DNA of 64,000 nt from Roseinatronobacter bogoriensis DSM 18756 (GTDB lineage: Bacteria > Pseudomonadota > Alphaproteobacteria > Rhodobacterales > Rhodobacteraceae), in the NCBI RefSeq assembly GCF_004366635.1, contig NZ_SORN01000001.1, forward strand, positions 510,435-574,434, read 5' to 3'. A model generated the notes under the pieces. That model was not told the origin of the DNA. It was given only the letters and a program-made list of their open reading frames with translations, and did not search any database. How positions within the stretch are numbered: the first letter of the stretch is position 1; each line of letters starts with the position of its first letter. Made by a program: the position numbers and the translations under genes. Shown here piece after piece: positions 1 to 7,428 of the stretch.

Positions 1-1
1 A

Positions 2-394
2 TATGACAGTGATGATCTGGGCCAGCATTATGCGGGTGTGCATTTTGCTTGGGGGGTGGATTTTTACGAGGCCGGGGCGAATTCCGACTGGCTGCTGCCC
101 AACCGTCTTTATGAAAGCGTGCATTACGGAAGTGTTCTGATCGCGCGCATGAATTGCGAGGTGGGGCGGTTTCTTGTGCGCCACAACATTGGCGTTCCAT
201 TGTCCGACCTGTCGGCCGAAGCAGTAGCGCACAAGTTTTCGTCTGTGCGGGCAGAGGATTACCGCGACCTTGTCCTGCGCCAGCGCCGCCTGCCGCGTAG
301 CATGTGGATGGCCGATCAGAGTGACTGTGTTGACCTTGTCAGGCTGCTGGCCAATGTGCCCGACCACAACCAGAAACTGGGTGTCATGAGATGA
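2..394 (+). CDS. Glycosyltransferase, C-terminal part (ExoL-like), cut by window start
   Basis: The reading frame is already open at base 2, so only the last ~130 codons are present. The visible part contains a stretch of the type N-S-D-W-L-L-P-N-R-L-Y-E followed by 'YGSVLIA' and an E-V-G-R motif. This resembles the nucleotide-sugar-binding end of GT-B glycosyltransferases such as ExoL of succinoglycan synthesis. The stop codon overlaps the start of exoA in an ATGA arrangement, which implies translational coupling within one exo operon, and exoA/exoL adjacency is usual in rhizobial exo clusters. The ExoL assignment rests on this context plus the short motif; another glycosyltransferase of the same cluster is possible. 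Confidence 0.55.
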   Translation, partial: YDSDDLGQHYAGVHFAWGVDFYEAGANSDWLLPNRLYESVHYGSVLIARMNCEVGRFLVRHNIGVPLSDLSAEAVAHKFSSVRAEDYRDLVLRQRRLPRSMWMADQSDCVDLVRLLANVPDHNQKLGVMR

Positions 395-1428
395 CGGTTC
401 CTTCCTGCCAATCCTGTGACCGGCTGCTGATTGTTATCCCGACACTCAATGAAGCCGACCATATTCAGGGCGTCATCCAGTCACTGTTGCATGATGCCCC
501 ACCCAGCACCATTCTGGTCGTGGCGGATGGGGGCAGCACCGATGGGACACCGACACTGGTGCGTCAGATGGATGATCCGCGCATCCGCTTTATTGAAAAC
601 CCCCACCGTATCCAGAGCGCGGCCATAAACCTTGCTGTTGCTGCATTCGGCGAAGGCGCGACCCATCTTCTGCGCGCGGATGCACATGCGCTTTATCCGC
701 GTGGCTTTGTGCGGGCCTTGCTGGAGGATATGCGCGCGACAGACGCAACGGCGGTCACGGTGGCGATGACCACTCTGGCAGATCAGGGGTTTGTGGCAGG
801 TGTGGCGGCCGCGCAAAACAGCCGCCTTGGCACTGGTGGTGCCGCGCACCGAATGGGGAAGGGTGGGCGCTTCATCGACCATGGTCACCATGCCCTGATC
901 AGGATGGACGCATTTCGGGACATTGGTGGATATGATGCGCGCCAAAGCCATAACGAGGATGCCGAGTTTGACCACCGGCTGACCCGCAATGGCGGCCGGA
1001 TCTGGCTAAGCGGGCGCACGCAGATGGGCTATTTCCCCAGACAGACAGCAAAGGCACTGTTTTTGCAGTATTTCCGCTTTGGCGCAGGGCGTGCGCAAAC
1101 CTTGCTGAAACATGACCTACTGCCACGCCCGCGGCAGTTTTTGCCGCTTCTGGTCGCGCCTTCTGTGGGGCTGGCGGTGGTGGGGCTGGCCGGGTTGATG
1201 CTTGCACCCGCCTGGGGCTGGTTGGCCCTGATCGTCCCAGCGGGTTTATGGGCGGCGCTATGTCTTGGCTATGGCTCAGCGCTGGCGTGGGACGCACGGC
1301 GGGCAGCGGTGCTATGGGCTGGCCCAGCGGCCATGCTTATGCATCTGGGGTGGAGCGCCGGTTTTCTGCGCCAGCTTGCCAGCCATCTTGGCGGGCAAAG
1401 GCTCTGGTCGGCTGTGCGCAATCAGTAG
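391..1428 (+). CDS. exoA: Succinoglycan-type glycosyltransferase ExoA (GT2)
   Basis: This 345-residue protein is a GT2 inverting glycosyltransferase. The N-terminal GT-A fold shows 'VIPTLNEADHI', then 'VADGGSTDGT' around residues 45-55, then 'RADAH' as the DxD-like metal site and an 'NEDAEFDHRL' acceptor-side motif near residue 190. The C-terminal ~100 residues hold two or three hydrophobic membrane segments, as in ExoA, which adds the first glucose to the lipid-linked galactose of succinoglycan. The ATG start overlaps the upstream stop by four bases. Its 3' end overlaps the convergent exoY by seven bases. The family is clear; the exact sugar it transfers here is inferred from the ExoA resemblance. 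Confidence 0.85.
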   Translation: MTVPSCQSCDRLLIVIPTLNEADHIQGVIQSLLHDAPPSTILVVADGGSTDGTPTLVRQMDDPRIRFIENPHRIQSAAINLAVAAFGEGATHLLRADAHALYPRGFVRALLEDMRATDATAVTVAMTTLADQGFVAGVAAAQNSRLGTGGAAHRMGKGGRFIDHGHHALIRMDAFRDIGGYDARQSHNEDAEFDHRLTRNGGRIWLSGRTQMGYFPRQTAKALFLQYFRFGAGRAQTLLKHDLLPRPRQFLPLLVAPSVGLAVVGLAGLMLAPAWGWLALIVPAGLWAALCLGYGSALAWDARRAAVLWAGPAAMLMHLGWSAGFLRQLASHLGGQRLWSAVRNQ

Positions 1429-2111
1429 CTGCCTTGTCGGCGCAGAACCACGGATACAGTGCGCAAGATGATTCCCAGATCGACCCAGAAATTCCGCTGG
1501 CGGACATATTGCTGATCCAGCATCACACGTTCGCGGTAGCCGACATCACTGCGCCCGCTCACCTGCCAAAGCCCAGTCAGCCCCGGACGAACGGCCATAT
1601 AGTCGCGAATGGCACTGCCATAATGGCTTACCTCATCCATGACGATGGGGCGTGGCCCCACAAGGCTCATTTCGCCCTTCAGGATATTGATAAGTTGCGG
1701 TAGTTCGTCAAGGCTTGTCCGGCGTAGCATTGCGCCCAGCGGGGTGACGCGGGGGTCGTTGCGCAGTTTCTGGGTTTCGCGCCATTCCTGCGCGGCTTCC
1801 GGGTGTTCTGCAAGGTGCCGGGCAAGGATGGGGTCTGCGTTCACCGTCATTGTCCGAAACTTGAGACAATAAAACGCTTTGCCGCCTTTGCCGATACGCC
1901 GATGTGCGAACAACACGGGACCGGGGTCTTTTACGCGAATGAAAACTGCAAGCATGATAAGAAGCGGGCTGAGCGCGAGGAGTGACACAGCGGCAATCAG
2001 GCGGTCGAATACCTGCTTCACAAACGTATCGGGTGAAGGTCTCTCAGCGTCCTCTGCCCCGGTTGCAGGAGCAATGAGAAGGGACGAAGAAGAATTCAGC
2101 CGCTTTTCCAT
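1422..2111 (-). CDS. exoY: Undecaprenyl-phosphate hexose-1-phosphate transferase ExoY
   Basis: This 229-residue member of the bacterial sugar transferase (polyprenyl-phosphate hexose transferase) family starts EPS repeat synthesis by moving galactose-1-P or glucose-1-P onto undecaprenyl phosphate in the inner membrane. It shows a membrane helix near residues 35-60 ('LLALSPLLIMLAVFI'), then 'KDPGPVLF', 'RRIGKGGKAF', 'KFRTM', 'DELPQLINIL' and 'GPRP', which are all hallmarks of the family. The ATG at 2111 lies seven bases after a GUGGGG sequence that is also the 3' arm of a terminator hairpin (see 2114-2144), so initiation may be structurally controlled. The gene is convergent with exoA and overlaps it by seven bases. 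Confidence 0.9.
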   Translation of the reverse strand: MEKRLNSSSSLLIAPATGAEDAERPSPDTFVKQVFDRLIAAVSLLALSPLLIMLAVFIRVKDPGPVLFAHRRIGKGGKAFYCLKFRTMTVNADPILARHLAEHPEAAQEWRETQKLRNDPRVTPLGAMLRRTSLDELPQLINILKGEMSLVGPRPIVMDEVSHYGSAIRDYMAVRPGLTGLWQVSGRSDVGYRERVMLDQQYVRQRNFWVDLGIILRTVSVVLRRQGSY

Positions 2112-2113
2112 AC

Positions 2114-2144
2114 AAAAACCCCACTGATGAATGCCTCAGTGGGG
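2114..2144 (-). terminator. Rho-independent terminator after exoK, abutting the exoY start
   Basis: Perfect 9-bp stem (2119-2127 with 2136-2144), 8-base loop, followed on the minus strand by five U. It lies 41 bases past the exoK stop and ends two bases before the exoY ATG. The GGGG of its 3' arm is the only purine-rich Shine-Dalgarno candidate for exoY, so the hairpin could both end exoK transcripts and mask exoY initiation. Confidence 0.8.
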
Positions 2145-2184
2145 TTAAAGTCCGGGTCCGTTCGTTTTGTTCCTTAAAAAAGGG

Positions 2185-2967
2185 TTAATCTTCGCGCTTC
2201 AGAGCACCGAACTGGATTTCTGCATCGCACAGGATGGATGCGTCGAACAGGCATCCGGTTCCCAAGGGCGTAAAGGCCACCCAATCAACTTGGAAAATCA
2301 GGGGCTCCGACCACTCGAACAACCCCATCCAGTCGATCAACAGATCGGTCGTCCAGATGGAAAGATACATTTTCTGTTCAATCGCCGGAATCCTGTCGCT
2401 TTCCTCTGTTCGGATCAGGGCGCCATCCATGTACCACCGTAGGCGGCCAGGTTCCCAGATGAAGGCAAGATCGAGCCAGTCATCAACATTCGGGACCGGG
2501 GTCAGGTCTTCGTTCCCGCCCTCGCCGTCAAAGTAGATATTGGTCTGCAAGACCGGCTCTGTTGCGGACAGGAATTCAAAATCAATCTCGTTATGCAGCA
2601 AGCCTTGCGGTGGGCCAATGAATGTGAAGAAGTTGGAATTTGTGCCAGTGGCAAATGGCACCCGAACTCTGGCCTCATACACGCCATAGCCGAACCGCTG
2701 ATGCGATTGTATTTCGGCGCAGATATAGTCTTCCGGCCCGTCTTCGGCCTGTTCAACAGACAGATGCAGCAAACCGTTTTCCACCAGCACTGCATCTTGC
2801 GACCACAGGCAGTTCTGGTGCGGGCCGTTCACCCAACCATCAGAGACGAACCATCGCTCGCTGTCGAGGGTTGCAAATTCGTCCACAAAGCCGTCCTGAT
2901 CTGACGCGGCGGCTGAAAAGGCCAGAAGCGCGGTGGTCGCGGCTGCAAGCAAATATCCGTGGCGCAT
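2185..2967 (-). CDS. exoK: Secreted GH16 beta-glucanase (ExoK-like EPS glycanase)
   Basis: This is a family 16 glycoside hydrolase of about 260 residues with a Sec signal peptide (MRHGYLLAAATTALLAFSAA, cleavage near A-A-S). The catalytic signature E-I-D-F-E occurs in 'NEIDFEFL' near residue 130, with the nucleophile and acid/base glutamates both present, and Trp-rich substrate-cleft segments follow. In rhizobia, ExoK cleaves nascent succinoglycan to yield lower-mass chains, and the location within the exo cluster supports that role here. I chose the ATG at 2967, preceded by GGAG at six bases, over a TTG twelve bases further upstream. A terminator follows the stop. The substrate is inferred from context. 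Confidence 0.85.
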   Translation of the reverse strand: MRHGYLLAAATTALLAFSAAASDQDGFVDEFATLDSERWFVSDGWVNGPHQNCLWSQDAVLVENGLLHLSVEQAEDGPEDYICAEIQSHQRFGYGVYEARVRVPFATGTNSNFFTFIGPPQGLLHNEIDFEFLSATEPVLQTNIYFDGEGGNEDLTPVPNVDDWLDLAFIWEPGRLRWYMDGALIRTEESDRIPAIEQKMYLSIWTTDLLIDWMGLFEWSEPLIFQVDWVAFTPLGTGCLFDASILCDAEIQFGALKRED

Positions 2968-3114
2968 ATCATTCTCCAATTCCTGTTGAGGCCCTAACCA
3001 GAAGGGCTTGCGAAATGTTCCGTCAAAAAGGCGGGAACAGTCCGGGTGTTTAGAGGTTACTCACCCTAGCTGGCGGAACCTCCGCATGCATTGGCCCAAG
3101 TCTATGGATAATTG

Positions 3115-4368
3115 ATGAGTCTTTCCATCCCCCGCGCCCGGATACTGGACCCCGCATCAAACGGCATTTTCGCTGTCCCAGCGATTGCGATCTCGCTTTT
3201 CGTTTTTGCGTATTCTACGATCTACGGGCAAAAAGCGGTGCTGTTGTTCTATGCGATCTGGTTTCCGCTGCTGATGCTTGCCCCGGAGCGGTTGCTGGTC
3301 AATCGCGGCCCGATCCTGTTTGTTCTGGCGCTTCCAGCCCTTGCGGCCTTGTCGGTGCTGTGGTCGGATGTGCCGGCCCTTAGCCTGCGCGCGTCCATTC
3401 AATACGGCACGACAGTTCTGTGTGGTCTTATCGCTGCGCGGGTTGTCTCTGTTCGAAGTCTGGTGGCGGGGACAGTGCTTGGTGGGCTGGTGATCTTGCA
3501 GTACTCGCATTCCGAAGGCGCTTATGCCTATGACTTCCTAGACGCATCTTACGCGATGCAGGGGGCGTTTGAATCCAAGAATCAACTTGGCTTCTATGCG
3601 TCGCTGACGGCGTTTCTGGCCTTGGCCTATGCGGTCATGTCCGGCACGCCTTTCATTCTGCGCCCGGTTGCCTTGCTCATCTCTGGCTTTGCTCTCTGGA
3701 CGCTTGTGCTTTCAGATTCAGCGACCTCGGCGATTGCCCTTGTCGCGGGCCTGTTCACGACGCTTGTTGTCCTTGGGGTGACAAAAATCGTGGTCAGTGC
3801 AAGGGCACAGTTTATCGTTATCCTGCTGTGTATTGCGCTTGCTCTCGCTGCCATCGCAGCGCAGGTGGGCGCGCTGGACGTCGTTTTCGAGGTCTTCGGC
3901 AAGGATACGACCCTGACGGGCCGCACCTACCTTTGGAACCAAGGCGTGTTGTTCGGTGAAGAACGACCTATTGCGGGTCTTGGATATTATGCGTTCTGGG
4001 TTCACAACAGGCCCGAAGCAGAGGACCTCTGGCGAGAATTCTACATAACCGCGCGCACTGGTTTTCACTTTCACAACACCCTGATCGAAAGTTTTGTTGC
4101 CTTGGGCCTTTTGGGGACAGCGCTTGTCGGCGCGTGGATGCTGGCGCTTCTGCTCGGTACGTTGCGCATTGTCATGAATACCGGCCTGCGCGCCGAAGCG
4201 GCGATCTGCGCCGGTCTGGCGGTCATCTTTTTCATCCGCTCAGGTGTCGAGATAGACTTTTTTACACCCTACACTGTGGGATCGTTTCTGGTGCCATATA
4301 TCATTGTCCAGATGAGTGATCAGCGCCGCGCGGTGTTGGACTCCTACACGCGGGCTGTCACGCCTTGA
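3115..4368 (+). CDS. exoQ: EPS polymerase, O-antigen ligase/Wzy family (ExoQ-like)
   Basis: This polytopic membrane protein of about 417 residues has roughly ten hydrophobic segments and the O-antigen ligase/polymerase family layout. A large periplasmic loop around residues 260-320 contains 'LTGRTYLWNQG' and 'GLGYYAF' and ends with 'HFHNTLIE', the H-N motif typical of WaaL/ExoQ-type enzymes. It would polymerise lipid-linked repeat units on the periplasmic face. The ATG at 3115 is used; a TTG lies directly before it. The gene diverges from exoK, so the 147-bp gap 2968-3114 must hold promoters for both directions. The stop overlaps the next gene's TTG start, which suggests coupling. Confidence 0.8.
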   Translation: MSLSIPRARILDPASNGIFAVPAIAISLFVFAYSTIYGQKAVLLFYAIWFPLLMLAPERLLVNRGPILFVLALPALAALSVLWSDVPALSLRASIQYGTTVLCGLIAARVVSVRSLVAGTVLGGLVILQYSHSEGAYAYDFLDASYAMQGAFESKNQLGFYASLTAFLALAYAVMSGTPFILRPVALLISGFALWTLVLSDSATSAIALVAGLFTTLVVLGVTKIVVSARAQFIVILLCIALALAAIAAQVGALDVVFEVFGKDTTLTGRTYLWNQGVLFGEERPIAGLGYYAFWVHNRPEAEDLWREFYITARTGFHFHNTLIESFVALGLLGTALVGAWMLALLLGTLRIVMNTGLRAEAAICAGLAVIFFIRSGVEIDFFTPYTVGSFLVPYIIVQMSDQRRAVLDSYTRAVTP

Positions 4369-5309
4369 CGGGCGAAACGCCAAGAATTTCAGTCATCATC
4401 GCATCTTGGCGCGCCGGTCGCGTGCTGCCTTACGCTGTGGCCTCGGCCCTTGGGCAAGTGCGGGTCAGGGTCGAGGTCATCATCGTTGACGATGCGTCGC
4501 CTGATGACAGCTTTGCCAGCGCCGCAAGGCTGACTGTCGATCCGCGCGTCCGGGCCTTTCGGATGGACCGGAACGCCGGGCCTGCGGGCGCGCGCAACCT
4601 TGCGCTGTCCCATGTTCGCGCGCCTTGGGTTGCGGTGCTGGACGCGGATGACCTGATGCGCCCGGACCGCTTGTCGCGCATGTGCGCGCTGGCGCAGTCT
4701 GCCCCGGCAGATGTCATTCTGGGTAATATGACAGAAGTCATCGGCCAGTCGGACCGATCTGAAGACGCATCTATTGGCCAGCCCTTTATCACCAGCCTGA
4801 CGGAACCCGCCCCGCTCGATCTGCGCAGCTACATCTTTGGCAATTTCGAAGGGCAGGGTGGGCGGACATATGGCTATCTGAAGCCGCTGATATCCACTGA
4901 GTTTATCTCAAGGCACCGCATCCGCTACAACGAGAGCCTACGCAACGGAGAGGATTTCCATCTTGTCTTGTCGTGTTTCGCCGCTGGCGCACGGGTCTGG
5001 GTTTCGCCGGTTCCGGATTACCTGTATTTCCGCCATGACGCGTCAGTGTCGCACAGGGCTGATCCGGCGCATCTGGAAGCGCTTGCCGCCGTAGATCGCG
5101 CCTTTGCAGAAGCTCAATCTGACCCGGAAATCCGCGCCCTGATGTACAAGCGTGCCACGCAGATCGAGCAACTTTGCGCCACCGAAACCATCATGGCCGC
5201 CCTGCGAGAGCGCCGCATCGCGCAAGCCCTGTCCGTGCTATCTCATCACCCCAGCGCAACCCCGCGTTTGGTGCGTCAATTGTCGCAAGCCCTGAGCAAG
5301 CGCCTTTAG
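4365..5309 (+). CDS. exoO: GT2 glycosyltransferase (ExoO-like)
   Basis: This GT2 glycosyltransferase of 314 residues shows 'VIIASWRAG' at the N-terminus, 'IVDDASPDDS', 'NAGPAGARN' and the metal-binding 'LDADD' near residue 90. Downstream, 'YGYLKPLI' followed by 'RNGEDFHL' resembles ExoO, which adds a beta-1,6-glucose during succinoglycan assembly. The start is TTG at 4365, overlapping the exoQ stop (TTGA); no better start lies nearby and the overlap favours translational coupling. The 3' end overlaps the convergent exoM by four bases. The family is certain; the ExoO label is a best match by motif and neighbourhood. Confidence 0.75.
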   Translation: MTGETPRISVIIASWRAGRVLPYAVASALGQVRVRVEVIIVDDASPDDSFASAARLTVDPRVRAFRMDRNAGPAGARNLALSHVRAPWVAVLDADDLMRPDRLSRMCALAQSAPADVILGNMTEVIGQSDRSEDASIGQPFITSLTEPAPLDLRSYIFGNFEGQGGRTYGYLKPLISTEFISRHRIRYNESLRNGEDFHLVLSCFAAGARVWVSPVPDYLYFRHDASVSHRADPAHLEALAAVDRAFAEAQSDPEIRALMYKRATQIEQLCATETIMAALRERRIAQALSVLSHHPSATPRLVRQLSQALSKRL

Positions 5310-6178
5310 CCATAGGCCCGGCGCCCCGTTGCCCCCGCCAGCGCGCCAAAGCAGACACCTGCGTGAAACACCGATCGAAGCCCCCAGAAGGCAAGACCGG
5401 ACGGATTGGCCAGATGGGGCAGGGCGCGCAACGCTGAATAAACTGCCTTGGCGCTGCTTGTGGTGAACAGGGACATGCGCCCATACAGGGCGGTCGCCCC
5501 GTAATGCCGCCCTTCGGCGAAGCGGCGTTCCGCCAGCCAGCGCAGTCGCAAACGGCGGGGATCGACCACTTCATGGACCACAGCATCCGGGCATATAGCA
5601 AAGCGCCCCCCGTCCCTGGCGAAACGAAAGAAGAAATCCGTATCCTCTCCGCCCGAGCGCCCCAGATCTTCGCGAAAGCGTAACTGTGGCTTGCGCATCA
5701 GCACATTGCAGGTATGCCCTGTTTCAACGCGTCCATTGCGCTGTTGCGGCTGGTTGGACAGAAAATCGTTGCGGGTTATCCATTCAGGCGCATCGGGCGG
5801 ATAGAGCGCGCGGGCAGGGCCAAAAACGGCGTCTGCGCCGCTTTCTTGAAGGCAGGTCCAGAGTGTGGAAATCCAATCGGGCGGTGCGGTTTCGTCATCA
5901 TCCAGAAAAGCCACAAACTCGCTTTGCGCCGCGTCAAGACAGGCATTTCGGGCAATCGAAATATTGCCTGCGGGGGCATGAACATAGACAACTGGAATGC
6001 CCGCGCCAGAACCCAGCACGCGCCCCTTGGCTGACGGCATCTCGTCATTGTCAGCAACCACCAGCCGTAATGTCACGTCCTTTGGCAAGACCTGCGTGGC
6101 CACGCTCCGGATGGCCTTTGTCACGCTGTCGCGACGAAAGGTGCAGATGCACACATCAATTTGGGTCTGCCCGGTCAC
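5306..6178 (-). CDS. exoM: GT2 glycosyltransferase (ExoM-like)
   Basis: This GT2 protein of 290 residues begins 'VCICTFRRDSVTKAIRS' and carries 'VVADNDEMPSAKGR', 'NISIARNACLDAAQSEFVAF' and the catalytic 'LDDDE' near residue 95, followed by 'GRSGGEDTDFFFR'. This pattern is characteristic of ExoM, which adds a beta-1,4-glucose in succinoglycan synthesis. The start is GTG at 6178, overlapping the exoF stop in a GTGA junction, so exoP-exoF-exoM form one minus-strand operon with coupled translation. A C-terminal hydrophobic stretch may anchor it at the membrane. The ExoM assignment is by resemblance and context. Confidence 0.8.
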   Translation of the reverse strand: MTGQTQIDVCICTFRRDSVTKAIRSVATQVLPKDVTLRLVVADNDEMPSAKGRVLGSGAGIPVVYVHAPAGNISIARNACLDAAQSEFVAFLDDDETAPPDWISTLWTCLQESGADAVFGPARALYPPDAPEWITRNDFLSNQPQQRNGRVETGHTCNVLMRKPQLRFREDLGRSGGEDTDFFFRFARDGGRFAICPDAVVHEVVDPRRLRLRWLAERRFAEGRHYGATALYGRMSLFTTSSAKAVYSALRALPHLANPSGLAFWGLRSVFHAGVCFGALAGATGRRAYG

Positions 6179-7428
6179 TGCAAGGCAAGCGGCATCTGGC
6201 GCAGCGCGCTTCCAACCGTGGTTGTTTCCTGCCCCGGCAAAGGCACCACCAGTTCCAGCACATCACCGGGCTGCATTCTGTCAGTGCGTGTCACCGGCAC
6301 GGGTTCTGCATCACCGCGCGTCAACATGATATCGGGTGCCCCCAGACCGTCCATTTGCGTATAGCCATCCTCGTATTGCGTTGCCTCTGCATAGAGCGCG
6401 GCTTCGGTGCTGATGCGGATGCGATATTCCTCTATCTCGCTACGCACGGTCAGCAATTGCTCGGCCACTTCGCGCGCTCTTGTATTCACAAGGTCCAGCC
6501 GCTCGCGACCGGCCTCGTTCAGGCGCTGCTCGGCGTTTAGCCGTGCTGTCGCCAGTTCCAACAAACGCACTTCCTGATCTGCCACACGCGATTCCAGTTC
6601 AATCCGACGCCCCGCAACCGACAGGCCACGCGCCACAAGGTCAGAGATATTGTCCAATTCCTCGGTAGCAAGCTCCAACTGTCTTTCGCGCAGGGCAACC
6701 TGCACTGTCATCTGCTCGATCTGTTGTTCAAGCAGGGCCTCTAGGCCGTCAAGCTGCGACAGAGCCGAGGCCAGCGCGGCCTGTCGCGCGGCAAAAATCT
6801 CGCGTTCGCGCGCCATCAGCTCATTTCCGATACTGGCATTGCGAAGCTGGGTCGGGATCTCGATCTCGTCGCTGTCCTCATTTTCGGCAATCAGGCGCGC
6901 TTCAGTGGCCAGCCTGCGCAGCAAGGCAAGATTGAGTACTTCATAGTTTCCCAAGGACGCAAGCGCGGTGCGCGCATTGCGCTGAAACTCGACCCGCCCC
7001 TGCGCCATGCCGCCTGCAAGGCCGATGGCCTGAAATACCGTCAATCCCGGTGTATAGGCATAGGCGCCGGGGGTGCGCACTGCCCCCAGCACATAGACCG
7101 GCCGAAACTGGACCATATCCACCGTGACCTGCACCTCTTCGCGGCTGACCAGCTGATTGCGAAACGCGGCGGCGATTTCGACCGAAATCTGTTCGGGTGT
7201 CTGGCCGGCCGCCGCAACCCGGCCCGCCAGCGGCAGCCCCAAAGTCCCATCAGGGGCAACAGTATATTCGCCGTTCATGTCGGTCCAGGAGACATATGTC
7301 CCCTCAACTGCATCCCAATGCCCGACCCGGATCATCACCACATCCTGTGGCCCCAGAACATAGTTTTCGGCCTGTCCGGCACTGGCAAAGGCTAGTACCA
7401 TGAGTATCGCTTGCAGGATGTTACGCAT
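6175..7428 (-). CDS. exoF: Polysaccharide export protein (ExoF/Wza-like)
   Basis: This 417-residue exported protein has a signal peptide (first ~20 residues, cleavage after A-Q-A). It then has a polysaccharide biosynthesis/export (PES) domain at roughly 22-120 ('YVLGPQDVVMIRVG', 'YTVAPDGTLGLPLAG') and a SLBB-like segment ('VYVLGAVRTPGAY'). A long Glu/Arg/Leu-rich coiled coil follows from about 150 to 360, and a second short beta-rich segment closes the protein. This layout fits ExoF, the periplasmic export partner of ExoP. The ATG is preceded by AAGG inside the exoP 3' end, which it overlaps by eight bases. It lacks an obvious lipobox and a C-terminal amphipathic helix like that of Wza, so how polymer crosses the outer membrane is not explained by this protein alone. 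Confidence 0.85.
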   Translation of the reverse strand: MRNILQAILMVLAFASAGQAENYVLGPQDVVMIRVGHWDAVEGTYVSWTDMNGEYTVAPDGTLGLPLAGRVAAAGQTPEQISVEIAAAFRNQLVSREEVQVTVDMVQFRPVYVLGAVRTPGAYAYTPGLTVFQAIGLAGGMAQGRVEFQRNARTALASLGNYEVLNLALLRRLATEARLIAENEDSDEIEIPTQLRNASIGNELMAREREIFAARQAALASALSQLDGLEALLEQQIEQMTVQVALRERQLELATEELDNISDLVARGLSVAGRRIELESRVADQEVRLLELATARLNAEQRLNEAGRERLDLVNTRAREVAEQLLTVRSEIEEYRIRISTEAALYAEATQYEDGYTQMDGLGAPDIMLTRGDAEPVPVTRTDRMQPGDVLELVVPLPGQETTTVGSALRQMPLALQ

